DNA of 64,000 nucleotides from Odiellus spinosus. Lineage: Eukaryota; Arthropoda; Arachnida; Opiliones; Phalangiidae. Position 1 is the stretch's first letter; each line of letters opens with the position of its first letter. Shown in pieces: positions 1-12,660 of the stretch. The notes below the pieces were generated by a model. The model saw only the letters and a program-made list of their open reading frames with translations. It was not told the DNA's origin and ran no database searches. The stretch lies in contig OY987228.1 of the NCBI GenBank assembly GCA_963920705.1, positions 12,631,187-12,695,186 of the forward strand, in the 5' to 3' direction. The position numbers and the translations under genes are program-made.

Positions 1-3000
1 CATGGAGGGCGAAAAAAACTTTGTTTTTTGGGTGGGTTGGACTTGTTTGTTGGATGCCAAATTGTAAAGGCTTCTTTACACGTACAGACTTTCTATTTAA
101 AGTTAAAATTCACTTAAGAGTACACATTTCATAGGATTTATCAGTCTAATCTAATGATATCAAAATTAGAACTAGTTTTAGACCTATTTAAGCGAGCTAA
201 AGATTTACACTTAATCTAAGATAAAATGAGTGATTTCTAAATTAAATCTAGAAAATGTTACAGTGTCTTAAATTGTCAATCCACCTTATGAATCGAAATA
301 ATTACAAAATTTTCGGTTCACATAACTATAAAGTTCATTCACTCACTGAAAGACAATACAGGGAAAGGCGTGGGATAAAAAAATATTGATTAACGACATC
401 ATTACTTCTCCAAGACGTAAACGTGCATATCATCTAGGCAAGTTAACGATAACATCTTATTAAATTAATTAAGGTAAGCTGTAATCTCTTGGTTTTGGTA
501 AGGAAACAAAAGGTACCAATTAAATTTTAATTAGGATAAAGACTTAAGAGTTTACGAATGCTAATAACAAATATACTTGATTCCCATAAGTTCTTTTGAA
601 CCCAATTTTGGCTGCTTTAATTTGGAAAATGTCAACACTTCCTCCAATTATATAATGAGGAAACCAAATTGGTTTTCCATGTCCAAGTATCTCAAAAGAA
701 AAAAACAAAATGGTATATCTTGTGACCGTGTGAATGGTCCTCGACAAAAAATCCTAGTAAGTCTCATCCAGTAATGAATTAGTCCCGAATCTTTCCTATA
801 CACTCAATTTCCCTGGTACGTATTACGTAGAAAAGAGGGTGGAAAAGAGCCAAAAAAAAAATGGTTGCTAGCTCCGGAGTTTCCCAGCTAATTACATCTT
901 GTATCTCTACATCGAAGTTGAACGCGAGAGCGAAAGCAGGAAGCATTGTTGTTGAGCTCGATGACTGATGCGATATCATTTTCCGTTAGAAACTCGGGCT
1001 CTTGTATAGGTTTTCCTCTGGTAATCAAAACCCATCACGAATGATTAATCTAACATCGAACGAATAGTATATATATAACAGAAAAAAAATACTACGTCTA
1101 TATACGAGATATCCTTTAGTCTATGGATAGGAAAAAGGATATCTAGGAATAAAGAAGAAGCCCAGAGAGAGAGAGAAAGAGGTTTTTGGGGGTATTGGGT
1201 CTTCTCATTTCATTGCACGCGGCAGTAGCAACGGTTATATAAGGGAATCGAAGGAGGAAAGCTTTATAGAGACACGTCTAACGCAGAGACAACTTCGAAC
1301 GCAATATCCGAGAAACCTTCCGGACCGTTTTCTATATGTCGAATAGTAGCATTGAATGATGACCCAAGATGGCCACCGCGCCCAGAAGAAAAGAGAGAGA
1401 GAGAGAGAAGAGTAGAGTTTCAAAAAATAAGAAAAAAAGAGTACGTCCTGAACGCGGCGCTATATGAAGCTGGTGATGTGGATGGTGGATGGAGAGCCCA
1501 CGATAGAAACCAAAAGAGAAAACTATTCCTTGAATATCCAAGCATTCTATCCTTTCAAAGAGACGTATAGACGACGACCCGGTCAATCGTTAATGTTTTA
1601 TTTGGAGGAAATGGTCAGTATAACCGAGTCTTATTATACCTCATTATGATGTTTTTCATCCATCATTGAAATACATTCACACTACAGTCGATCTCATTTC
1701 TCTTCCGCATCATTCAATATTACATTGCTGTCCATACGGGACTTGGTAAAGTCGTCGCCAAAAGAATCTGACCCCCTTTTCAAGGAGGAACGTCATTTTG
1801 GTGACGGTTGTACACGCATATCACTCGGCGCGAAGAATTATTTAGCATTTAAGAATAATATAGGGAAAGAGGAACATTCGATTTAGTTAAGTAACCAGAT
1901 ATCACAAGGTTAGTATTGACCAATCAACGGTATCAGACGAAAAGGCAAATGATGAGACAGAGAAAAGTGTTTCCGTTAATGTTTTCTACTTTTGGGAATG
2001 TTTCCTATTTTCTACAAGATGATGTAATAATATTCCAACTACCATATACGATGAAAAGCTAATCTTTGAGGTAAACTAAATTTCACTTATTCTCAAGAAA
2101 CGCTCGTAAAAGTATCTCACTAGCTAGCGATACACCAAGGTTCAATTGTAAGCTTCCAAATCTAATATTGTTTATCATATTTAAAATTATTTCATTTTAA
2201 CAGTTACCACTGAACTTAGATAATACCATTTCCTCTAAGTTTCAGCAATTGGATACTAGTGAAAAGAAAAACTACCAAATAACCTTACTCAAATTCAGCC
2301 TAGTAACGCCATCTACTTGGGATAAGCGATTCCAACTAATGTCAGAGCCTTCGCCATTTCGTCCGGAATATTGCATTACCACTGGCACATCTAATACTAC
2401 ATATAAAAAAATACTAGATCCGCGCATCAAGGAGAGAGAGAAAACTTTTACTGGAGAAAAGGAGAGAGAGAAAGAGAGAAAAAACTCGGTTGGTCCGAAA
2501 AAGAAACCTCCTCGCGATTGTTCCCTGCTAGGTTGCAATCCATCATCCTTGAGCTACTGCGGAAAGATCGCTATTTATTTTCTCGTCCATCCAAGCTAAA
2601 CTACTCAGCGGTGACCGTTTTCCAGAAAAACCCCCTTGTTTTCTTTTTCTCGGCATAGACAGTATAAAGTCGAGCCGCCATAACACATTCAAAAAATAAA
2701 AATTAACCAAAACATTCGATGTTTTGGAGTAGATAAGCTCCTTTACTTTTATCCATAATCAAAGATTCTATGATAAATCCAATTTATTCGAAAGTTTTTT
2801 GAATAAATTAATTTTTTGTGGATTTGGTCCATAGGCTAACTTTCAATTCGGCAAGTATCCACCCAAAATAATCAACTATTCAAAATAATGAAGATAAAAA
2901 TCTAAATCATCTCCATGAAGGTCTCCAGACATCACATTACACTAGCTAATGTGGCCTCGACTCTCGTGGCTAAGAAACCTCATATGGTAGAGTGACTACA

Positions 3001-6000
3001 ACAAAATCATTTGTAAATGAAGATTAGATTTTATCTTGATCTCTTGATAAATGTATTTTTTTTTTTTTTTTTTATTTTATGTCGTAGGTAAAATATTTGA
3101 ATCAATCCCTTGTAGATATTAAACACTTTTGATACGAACGTTTTCAGTTTTAAAAGATTCCAAAAATTGACATTAACTCTTTGCTTAATTAACTCTCGTA
3201 AAGGTATTTGATGCGGGCTTTAGTTGTCTATTTACATTTTAAAAGAAATTCCATATTTTGGTCACACTGTAGAAACATGAAAACGGCGCTTAAGCAACGG
3301 AGAGCTATAAGGGGGTGTATGGGAAAACGAAATAAAAAAGAATTGGATTGAAGCGTCCACCAACGCAGTTCTGGCACCAACACACCGGTCTATTCTGGTG
3401 GACCCCGCCTTTCCCAAGGCTGTCTGGATGAGAGCCGAAGAGGACCTTTGGGAAAGAGAAGGCTACAGGGGCTTCCTAGTCGGGGCTATACTTTGAAGAA
3501 CTTTCTTAATGTAAATTTAAGTAGTTCGATATAACAACGGGATTTCTCGCGGAGGGGAGGAGGCGCGTCTCAAAGACGTAATAGAAGAGGCACCCCGCTT
3601 TCTCGTCTAGTATTTTATTCCCCTTAAACCACCGCCCACAACTCGCTAAGCCTTTTTCGAAGAAAAAAAATAGGAAAAAAACGATTAGAATCGAGAGGAC
3701 CATTCATCATCCGAAGAAGTAATCCAACAATACCATCAAAAGCTAGACTGGGAATTGCGAAATATATACCACATACAGAGAAACAGCCCCTTATAGTTAC
3801 ACCCCATCACAATCCTCTAGTCTTACTGATAATCGCAAACCTTTTTATATATAGTTAAGCCTATTTTTATCAACCTTATTCGAAAAGTTATCCAAAAACT
3901 TCCGGAACCTTGAGACTAAAAGCGCATTTCAACGACAACCTTAATATAAAAATGTTTCATGAAAACCTAGCTTATTTAAATATCTTGATTTTTAAATCCA
4001 TATTTGAATTGAAAAACTTAAAAATCCACGAATTTCCATATCACAAAACTATAACTTTAAGTTACAGCGACAAATTTTGGCGCAGAGTACCTTCTACTAT
4101 TAGTTTAAGCAATGTAATATGCAATGTTAAACTGCGTAAGACTTTTAAGAAGTTTTACAAATGAATACTTGATTTTTGGCGTACATTATAACCATTAGAC
4201 ACTAAATACCAAAAGTTGAAATCGAAACAAGAGAGTAACTTCAAACCAAAATCATTCGGGTTATAAAAAAATTTGGTATCATTGCTTAGTACAATAATAT
4301 AACAATCTTATAACTTTAAAACTCCAAGGTTACAATTCAATTGCGTGCAACAAACGAAGTACTATATACTGAGGTCAAAAAAGGTTACGGACCATGGATA
4401 TTACTTGACAAGTTGCGAGTTAAAAATAAGGCCAGTCCTTTTAGGGTTAACACGGCTGTATATATAATAGGGAAGCCAAGTTAAAGAGAATAAGAAGAAG
4501 AAAAAAACAAAAAAACAATTTGTTTAACGATCTTTCCGACTGTTCGGAAGTTCGAATCCTCCCTTTTTCGTTAGTCCATCAGTTGTGATTGGTAAAAGAA
4601 AGAACGAAAGAGAAAGAGAGGGGGGAAAAATAGCCTTAACGTCACGGTGTTTGAATCCAATTTGTTTACGGCTGGCCTTATTTGATACCACCCGCGGTTT
4701 TTTTCCTACCAGATTCTGGGAGCTTTTTCATTTAAACTCGTCGTAGGGAGTGGAAAGCTTCACCCTATTGTCAGTGTGGTTCCTTTTTTTTAGGGGGATG
4801 GGGTACCATCAGGCTTTTTTTTATCTTTTCTTTTAAAGAATAGTGTACTGTCGAAGTACATTTGCGAAGGAATGACCAGAAACGGAAATGAAAAAGCGCC
4901 ATTAGTGGGATCAGAGAGAAAACAAACCCATCCCCATTGTATTTACCTCCCTCCCAGCATCCCTCGGGTTTGGGTGTCCCTCATTCCAGCATCAGAAGCT
5001 TATAGATTGGCGTATGAAGTGAAATACAGCTTAGCCCTAGCTGTGCTTGGGACCTTATACAACTACCAGCCCCCTCTTTTGTAAGCGCCCGAGATTTTTG
5101 AGGAACAAGAAACGAACTTTGCAAGGACAAGTCTAAGGCCCCGTTTACAATCAACTTTTTTCAAGCTTTTGCATTCGCTTTTATAAGAAAAGATTATATT
5201 AAAATGATAAAATCATTTAGATATCCGCTTCTCCGTCACTCGAAGCTTGTTAACTTGAGTTAAACGAAGATCTTAATTAGGCTTCACTTTTGTTTAGATG
5301 AAGATTTATTTATAAACCGTGCATCTCAATAATATAGTGGGTCAATAACTCCAGAATCGGACAATTTAAGAAATTTACGAATTTTTAAAGATTTAAGTTG
5401 ACCAGTCTCTTCAAGGGGCAGCGGTCATTTCAATATATTGAAGATGGGTAATGTGTTATTTACAATCGACCACGAGCAAAAAATATGCATAAAAACTTCA
5501 TTAATATTCGCCACAGGTTTACAATTAATTGTTAAGGTTCGTGGTCAAATTTAGGACCTCTTATTTAACTCTATAATAACCTAAATAGTTTGCCAAAAAA
5601 TAATTTTCACGAGACTTCCACTTTAACGAACAAACGACGGAAAGAGAAAACCTGTCAAAGCAATATCGAAAATCAATACGTGGAACTCAATTCAGTACAC
5701 AGTCGTGAGATTCATCACGAGCCTATATGGTCCTCGATAACCCACGCTAAAACAGAACTAAACTTAGCCCCTGTAAAATCATGGATAACAAAAAAACAAC
5801 CTTTAGAAAAATATACACATTGAACAATAATATTAAAATAATTTACGAGATTGCTATTGGTTAAGATAAAGTTTCTGAAATAAACGTTTTTAGGAGAGCT
5901 TTCGTACGAATCCGATTCTTAACTAACAACAAATCGAATACTTAACGTGGAAGAACTTCTTTGGGGTTAAATAAGTATAGTAGACAATGCGGGAAGTCAA

Positions 6001-6314
6001 CCATCGGTTCATCTCCGCTGATGACCACGTGGCCTTGTCATGCAATGGTTAATAGTTTATATTCCCCAGTTTTCTAACTCTAGTAGTAGATCTTATTTTG
6101 GGCAACGAGTGTGGTCATTTCAGTTGGTAAATGAGAGAGACAGATAAAGGGATGAGATAGTTCAAAGATCTTGTAACCATCTCCAAAGACATGGTCTTTC
6201 AATTAAACCCGATACAAAACTAGGAGTAGTAAAAAAGCACCACCCCTGTTTTGTATGTAGCACGTGCTTCTAAAAATACGCTATGTAAACCTTTTTCGCA
6301 TGGACTAAATTTAA
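1..6314. other. AT-rich gene-free stretch with GA tracts
   Basis: No coding region, RNA gene or repeat family with a second copy is supported here. Purine-rich simple sequence lies at about 1152-1182, 1385-1440, 2427-2481 and 4484-4625, and an 18-nt T run at 3056-3073. The longest open frame (2249-2599, plus strand) opens with TTG, has its first ATG well inside, and is dominated by the GA tract translated as E/K/R. I see no splice-site pair joining any of the frames. Confidence 0.6.
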
Positions 6315-6328
6315 ACAGGGTGACCAGG

Positions 6329-6360
<32 letters not shown>

Positions 6361-6720
6361 AAATTTTACAGGAAAAATAGGAAAATTAAAGGCGAATTAT
6401 AGGAGAAAATAGGATTGAAAATTTAAAATTATAGGAAATATAGGATAAATAATAACGAAAATATAGGAAAATATACTATAACAGCGAATTTATTGAAAAA
6501 AAAATTATATATTTTAATCTCTTATGTTTTTGACTCAATGCCTTTGTTGGGGGGGGGGGCAATTTTTTATTTTTGAGAAATTTTAGATTATACTTTTATT
6601 TTAAAATGAATAACCTGATAACCGAAAAAAATAGGAAAATATAGGAGAAAACCTTCAATTATAGGAATTTATAGGAAGGCATTGAAAAAATATAAAAAAC
6701 AGGAAGTCTGGTCACCCTGT
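6315..6720. mobile_element. MITE-like element with CAGGGTGACCAG terminal inverted repeats
   Basis: The element begins ACAGGGTGACCAG and ends CTGGTCACCCTGT, a perfect 13-bp terminal inverted repeat about 405 bp apart. The interior is AT-rich with many short iterations of an ATAGGAAAATATAGGA-like word, a 30-nt A run just inside the left end and a run of at least ten G near 6550. There is no coding capacity. The right half (from about 6528) recurs at 8081-8262, which confirms a dispersed family. I do not see a clean target-site duplication, so superfamily assignment is open; a non-autonomous DNA transposon is the natural reading. Confidence 0.7.
6329..6358 (+). repeat. A(30) homopolymer
   Basis: Thirty consecutive A immediately inside the left end of the CAGGGTGACCAG element. 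The length may be an assembly estimate. Confidence 0.9.
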
Positions 6721-6972
6721 GATTGTACCCTAATTATAATTATACTACAGCATTAAAATAAATGTATCATAATTACTATAATATATATATAGCAATATTA
6801 AATTTAAATTAATTATTAATATAGTAGTTAATATTGATACATCTAGATTAAAATGGTTATATTAATAAAAAAAAATTGGCCCATAGGGAATATCCAACAC
6901 CCTGCATTTGCCTGTATTAACTGGAATACGGGAAACAACATGGTCTGTCAACTCCCTATATATTTATTTAAT

Positions 6973-7140
6973 AACTAAAATTTATCATTTAAAAACTAAA
7001 ATTTATCATTTAAAAACTAAAATTTATCATTTAAAAACTAAAATTTATCATTTAAAAACTAAAATTTATCATTTAAAAACTAAAATTTATCATTTAAAAA
7101 CTAAAATTTATCATATAAAACTAAAATTTATCATTTAAAA
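6973..7140. repeat. 21-bp tandem repeat, eight copies
   Basis: Units start at 6973, 6994, 7015, 7036, 7057, 7078 and 7099 with an exact 21-bp period, and an eighth at 7119 after a 1-bp loss. Each unit reads AACTAAAATTTATCATTTAA plus A. Because 21 is a multiple of three, one frame stays open and spells a repeating IYHLKTK-type peptide; this is a by-product of period length, since there is no gene context. Confidence 0.92.
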
Positions 7141-8080
7141 ATTATAATTATATCATAATTATGTCCTTACATCTATGTGTTTAAGTCCCCCAGACTCCCG
7201 CGACATTATAATCCATTTTTAGCAAAAATGGCGACCTTTTTGAATCAACTCGTTGATAATTAAGAAGCCCTAAAACGTATCTTGACCGTTTCCCGCCTCC
7301 CTCGTCATCTACTACCGCGAAACGAATAATCATCGCCCCCGTAGATCGCCGAAGTCAAAGATCGTAATCATCAATAAGGCACCCATCACTTACCCCTAAA
7401 AAAATGTAATTTTTTAAACTCACCGAATAAGGGGGGGACCAAAAGAGATTACATCCTTAATTCCAGATAGTTTAGACATCCTTTGCTCACGTATTTCAAG
7501 GATTAACGATATTTTAAACGCGAACTAAACCGAATTTAATTTTAGTAAAACATCAGCGTACCGTTACTGTCAAGGCGCCATATTACTCTAGACGGGGAAG
7601 AAAGGGGAGGCCCGAGTGGGGCGTAACGAGACGGTATGACTGGAAATAAGCAAAAATAATCTAGAGTTGTATTATGGGTGGAAATTGAATATAATAAAAA
7701 TAAATAAATATGCAAAACTATGAATAATTAAAACATTTTTAAGTGTTTTAAAGCTTAACTAAGGTTGAAAATAATTATAATAGTTTTAAAATTTATCCTG
7801 ACACACGATAATTGTTATAAAATGTTTCAAATTGAAAAAAAATTAATTGAAAACGAATATTAAACAAATAAATAGGGTACCCATGGAGTGATAACACTAA
7901 TAGCTATAGGAGTAGAAGGTATAAAATGTTGTAATTTTTAATTTAAATTAATTATAAGCAAACCCAGGTTATTTTTGTAGTTTTTAAAGTGAGGCTAATA
8001 ATAGACACTTTCGCGAGAGACTCTTTGGACTCGAGGCTAGACGCTAAAAGGCTTAACTTATAAACAAAATTATCCTTCCG
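7141..8080. other. Gene-free interval between two element copies
   Basis: AT-rich with a more CpG-containing patch at about 7190-7400 and 7560-7640. No open frame of note, no RNA gene, no second repeat copy recognised. Confidence 0.5.
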
Positions 8081-8262
8081 TTTTTGACTTTATGCCTTTG
8101 GTGGGAATTTTTAATTTTTGAGAAATTTTTAATTATAATTTTATTTGAAAATGAATAACCTGATAACCGAAAAAAGTGAAAAAATAGGAGACAACTTTCA
8201 ATTATAGGAATATATAGGAAGACACTGAATGTACAGGAAATATGGGAAGTCTGATCACCCTG
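8081..8262. mobile_element. Left-truncated copy of the CAGGGTGACCAG element
   Basis: Matches 6528-6720 nearly base for base in several stretches: the TTTTTGAC...ATGCCTTTG start, the TTTTTGAGAAATTTT segment, AATGAATAACCTGATAACCG, and the ATAGGA iterations. It ends CTGATCACCCTG, one mismatch from the other copy's terminus. The left half, including the poly(A) and left inverted repeat, is absent, so this is a fragment. Confidence 0.75.
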
Positions 8263-9567
8263 TTTAAAATTAAATTAATTTAATGTTAATGTGGGTTCTT
8301 CGAAATAGCTCTGGTACCAAAAAAATGGTGTTTTTACCCACAAATAGTGCACGATTAATTTCGAGAAATCATTTTTACAATTTAATTTCTGTACTACAAA
8401 CAAATTTCTTTGGATTATGTTCGAAGTACTGACGTATTCAAAATATTCGAATTCAAAAACTCGGCCATATTTTTAACTACAATTTAATATTTTCGGGAAT
8501 AGAAAGGCGGCGCGCATGACGTCATTAGGTTCCAGCTGCGGTGGTGGGTTTCAAATTAATCCCCCGCAAAAGTGGGGTAAATCAGAATGTCTGCTTGGAA
8601 GTAGTGGATAGCTTTATAGTACGCCTAACACCCCTATATTCTGGCTTCCTGTTGGCCCAGTCCTTCTACCTCTCTCTTTCTCTCTCTCCAACTCTATTAC
8701 AATCCCCTTGTAACACGGCGAAATTGTATAAAGCGCATAGCGTCAATATTTCATCCCTGTATGGCCACGCTTTTGCTAGAAAGGATAGGATTATGTTAAT
8801 TGATTCTGACTTATTTTTAAAAAGCTATACAGAAAGCCAGAATTATATCTGTCCCGTTTTCCTCTCATTAGGTCAAAGTTACCCGAGACTACTATTAAAA
8901 GCTAGAAAACCCATGTACATCCAATCTTACAGTCTCCGGTAAGATTTATCGCGACGATAACACCATCCCTCTTCATCCAGACAACCCTGTTCACGATATT
9001 TTAGGGTTTTTCGTATCACTATCTTTGTCTGTCCGTCTTTAAAAGCAAGACGTCGCGTATTAATGTAACAGTATTCAGTATATAAATATATTATAAATTG
9101 GTTCCTCGCAGAGATAGAAAATATATTTTCAAATTTTCTTATCCAAATATACATAACTCTAATAAAATTCTGGGATAAGTCGGTTAAAAACGGATACGAA
9201 TATTATACTTTTATCTTTGGATAAGTTGACACGAATGATAAATGTAATTTTATAATTAAAGGGAAACTATCTAATTATGAGTCACTAGATCTTATCAAAT
9301 TAATACAAGTACCGCTTATTTTTCCCAGCAAATCCTATATAATATAAACTAGTATACAACAAAGCTACCACACGAGTTTAACATATTATGACAAGGGCCT
9401 CTTATTATAATCTCTATCGAAAATTAATGACATCGAGCTAATCGTAGAAATATTTAATCGCGAATTTCCTCAACGAGAATCCGTTGGTTTAAAAACTTAA
9501 AGCGAAGCTGTCACCATTTTCTTTAGTTTAGTTTTATTGAAACGCCATATACAAAATTTTATACCTC
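8263..9567. other. Gene-free interval with an unsupported 133-codon open frame
   Basis: An open frame at 8541-8942 (plus) opens with GTG and encodes a stretch of S/L from a CT tract at about 8668-8690; its first ATG is more than halfway in. I recognise no domain and see no promoter or splice support. The remainder is AT-rich and unremarkable. Confidence 0.45.
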
Positions 9568-9735
9568 TGACGTATTTTATTTTCGTACGAAATGTAGGAT
9601 TTTCTGGATTAAGTACTTTAACGAAAAAGACCGCGCGAAAGAGACCTTATCACGTGACAGAACGCGTGTGAATCAACTACAGACTATATATAATATTCAC
9701 GCGACCAAAGTGATGACGTAGTATTGCGGGGAATT
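9568..9735 (+). repeat. Dispersed repeat E, copy 1
   Basis: Shares with 50180-50340 the opening GACGTATTTTATTT, a central block around ACCGCG(C/T)GAAAG(A/C)GAC, and the closing block GTGATGACGTAGTATTGC preceded by a CACGTGAC-like word. The spacing differs between blocks, so copies are old. No coding capacity; origin (element fragment or segmental copy) not determined. Confidence 0.6.
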
Positions 9736-9963
9736 ATTTTGATAATTTCGAAGATAGCGAAATTCGTGAAAAATCAGTGACACCCTCACTTAAAAAAAAT
9801 ATAGTTAAGTAAACAATTGAACAAGAATCCATTAAGCGTTTCAAATTACGTCATCTATTACTACTAGGTGATGGCAATTAAAACGACATAATTTGTCTTT
9901 GCACGTCGGACGTTTCCATTATATTTTCAAAAACACGTATTCCTTAATGATAAATTTTCCGCC

Positions 9964-9970
<7 letters not shown>

Positions 9971-9995
<25 letters not shown>

Positions 9996-10000
9996 AGAGA
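9971..10000. repeat. (AG)12 microsatellite with imperfect tail
   Basis: Twelve uninterrupted AG dinucleotides followed by AAGAGA. One of many GA/CT tracts in the window and the longest uninterrupted one. Confidence 0.95.
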
Positions 10001-10230
10001 CATTTTATATAGGATTTCTGGCTCGCTGATTATCTCACCCACTTGGACCTCCGCGTGTATACATTTGCCTGGCCGCGACCACCAATTTCTTCGGGCGCCC
10101 CTTCGCATATTAATTCATTGGTTATTTGAATTAAAACGACCACAGACTGTTTAGCCCACACACAAATATAGTTTCGCTTATTTTTAAGAGTTACGCGACA
10201 TTCATCGCGTTGCATATAAATGTACACGGC

Positions 10231-10370
10231 TAAGACTATTAACGATGGAAACCTATCCTAATAGATAAAGGTGATTAACAAAACCTGGCATTGATAAACC
10301 TCGCCTATAACAATAGACCGTGGCAAAAAGTATCGAACTAACAAAACCTAATACGTGGCAGCGGTAAAAA
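10231..10370 (-). mobile_element. Repeat family B fragment (minus orientation)
   Basis: Read on the minus strand this copy contains the family landmarks in order: CCACGTATTAGGTT, GTTAGTTCGATA, TTTTGCCAC, CCAGGTTTTGTTA, a CTTTATCTATTAGGATAGGT stretch, and a terminus like CCATCGTTAATAGTCTTAG. The same order appears in the head-to-head element at 26613-26888 and in fragments at 33009, 43866 and 63702. Non-coding, probably a non-autonomous DNA transposon remnant. Confidence 0.6.
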
Positions 10371-12436
10371 TGCCCAAGGTCTTTAATTTCATTAAATATT
10401 AAATATAATATTCAAATATTTGAAAATTTATTTCCTCTAAATCCGCTCAATGTTGATTCGCGGAAATTTCAAACTATACAGGACAAAAAAACATTAATTC
10501 AGATCTCCTTCCAGTTCATTTATCTAATCGCGTGAGATTTCGCGTTTACATGATCTCCCCCTGTATTTTAGAAAACTGGATTTCGCTTTCGCGGAAAATT
10601 CATATTTTTTAACGAACTTTTAGATTAATGGAATTTTACCCTGTAACAAAAATTTTGGTAGTAGAAGCGAAAAGGGAAAGAGAGGGAAAGACAAACTTTA
10701 TTCCTAAAACACACTTATAAAGACTTGGTTTCTCGCGTAACGGTGGCGTTTTGCCTAGCCACAGAGTTTTCCATCTCATGAATTTTAGCCTGGCCGTTTA
10801 ATTATTCGAAGGATAAGAAATCAATGAAGCAAAATTCGAAAGGAGTTTGCTAGAACCCGCGAGAAATAAACTTGCTGAGGTAGGGATTAATAAAGGAGAA
10901 CCACCATCAGGAAAAGACCTCAGAAAAAGATAAAGAAGTTGGATAAGCCAACATATAAATAACCGAAATTTTGGAATATCACTTCGAAATATATAAAACT
11001 ATTATTTTAACCTCCAAGTATTTGAAATTTCAATTTGTGAAATGCCGTTTTCTATTGGATGTGATCTTTGCCATCAACCACGCAGCAATAATATCTGGAT
11101 TTCAACTAGGTGAGTCAGCAAAAACTGAAATGCTCAACTTATCAAGCTTTATAAAAGGTGGGAAGTCTTTTGTATAGTTGGAGGTTCCCCCTTTTTATTC
11201 TAGTTCAAAATCCAAAAAATTCCTATTTTTTGTACCTTTCAGGGATACACTTCCTGAATGTTTTAACTACGCAAACTTGTCATATAATTTTCCTACCTTT
11301 AACTACTATAATTTACTTAAGTTGAGTAAAAAAGTTGTATAATAATAACAGAGGTCTCCGGTTTTAACTGTCCCATAGTTGGGATAAAAGTTCCCCCAAG
11401 ATTTGAAAACTACGTATAAAGGTTATAATGTTGAATTTTTTTTAATTCATTACGGCAAATTAAACAATATCAGGATCTAGAATATGATATAGTTTCAAAA
11501 TTCGGTTGAGCAATAGCAAGATCAAGGTATTTTTTAGCCCCCTCGAAATTCAAATTTCCTCTAATTAGATATATCTTTATAAAAGTTACTAATAACTGCC
11601 AAATTATAACGTTAGATAGATCCTAAATTACCAAAGATTGAATATATGTAGTAATTTATGTTTCTGTCTAGGTTGTAACGGATTACAACCAATTTAAAGG
11701 TAATTTTCAGTAACATCAACAAACCCTAAAACCCATCATTCCTAATGTTTAAAAAAAATCTGTTGCATACTTTAAATTTTTAAAGTAAAATCGATATAAA
11801 AAAATTTGAGAGTTTCTATCAAGTTGCCGTTTCAGCAGGTCCTAAAAAGTTAGGGTCGACCCTTTCTCGCTCGTCTCTAGCTAGATCTTCTTTTTTCCTT
11901 ATTCCTCGCCTAGTCAAAAGCCAAATATCGTTAAGCCTAAATAACTAACCTAATAGCATTTAGGTTTTAGGCTGCGCCGCTGTACGTAGCGCCACGAGAG
12001 CGACCCGCCAAGTTCAAAAGCGCCGAGTTTGCTCGCTTTTGTTCCAAGCTCGGCGACCTGCATTTGGTCATTAAACACTCGTTAACCGCACGTGCCTCGC
12101 CATGGCTTTATGGATGATAATTAACATTCCGTTAGCGCTTCCCTCTTTTAAGGCCCTTCCAACATCGCAATTTCATAACCCCCCCCCCCTCTCTCTCTTC
12201 ACCTTCCCATTTATATAGAATGGCCAACCTACTGCCCACCACATCAACCATCTCCCCATCTCTGCTGATGGTGAAATGAGCTTTCTTATATAAGTAAAAG
12301 GTTTTACATTAAATTTTTTCGTCCCCCTCATACACCTATGTGTTTTTTGTTCCCTACCTGGCTAATATTTCGTTAATTTATCTTGTTTTTGCTTCCTTAT
12401 TAAAAGAAGCGGCTAAGAAAACCACAGACTAAGCTA
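10371..12436. other. Gene-free interval; CpG-rich patch at 11970-12070
   Basis: Mostly AT-rich. An open frame at 10971-11177 overlaps a repeat F copy and is not a gene candidate. Around 11970-12070 there is a short GC/CpG-rich patch with several overlapping complementary words (CGCCGAG at about 12022 and CTCGGCG near 12050; CAAAAGCG and CGCTTTTG). A run of ten C begins at 12179 and leads into a CT tract. No RNA gene recognised. Confidence 0.5.
11148..11265 (+). repeat. Dispersed repeat F, copy 1
   Basis: Core GGGAAGTCTTTTG(T)AT(A)GTTGGAGGTTC resembles the core at 39130-39160, and both are followed by a divergent tail containing CAAAATcC-like and poly-T words. Weakest of the three copies. Confidence 0.4.
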
Positions 12437-12660
12437 AAAAGTAAAGCATCATAATTTATGCGTGTAATAATTTAAAGTAACATAATTTACGCGTCTATAG
12501 TAATTTAAAGTAATAATTAACTCGACTATAGTAATTTAAAGTAACAAATTACGTGTATAGCAATTTAAAGTAACATAACTTACGTGTATAGTAATTTAAA
12601 GTAACAATTTACGGGTCTAGTAATTTAAAGTAACCTATGGGTGTAATAATTTAAATTAAC
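12437..12660. repeat. ~30-bp tandem array, seven degenerate copies
   Basis: The word AATTTAAAGTAAC (or close variant) recurs at 12469, 12502, 12533, 12562, 12593, 12622 and 12648, i.e. at 26-33 bp spacing. Between repeats runs an (A)TTTACGTGTATAGT-like segment. Unlike the 32-bp array at 30.2 kb, the units differ in length and sequence, so this is an old or weakly homogenised minisatellite. Confidence 0.85.

Noticed and set aside
2249..2599. 116-codon plus-strand open frame
   Set aside because: TTG start and E/K/R run from a GA tract; no domain or splice support.
4527..4575. tRNA T-arm-like word (AGTTCGAATCCT)
   Set aside because: Stem does not pair fully and no D or anticodon arm or A box can be placed upstream.
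6908..7138. Repeat protein with IYHLKTK heptads
   Set aside because: Simply the translation of a 21-bp tandem repeat, with no gene structure around it.
8541..8942. 133-codon plus-strand open frame
   Set aside because: GTG start, first ATG in the second half, CT-tract S/L run, no domain.
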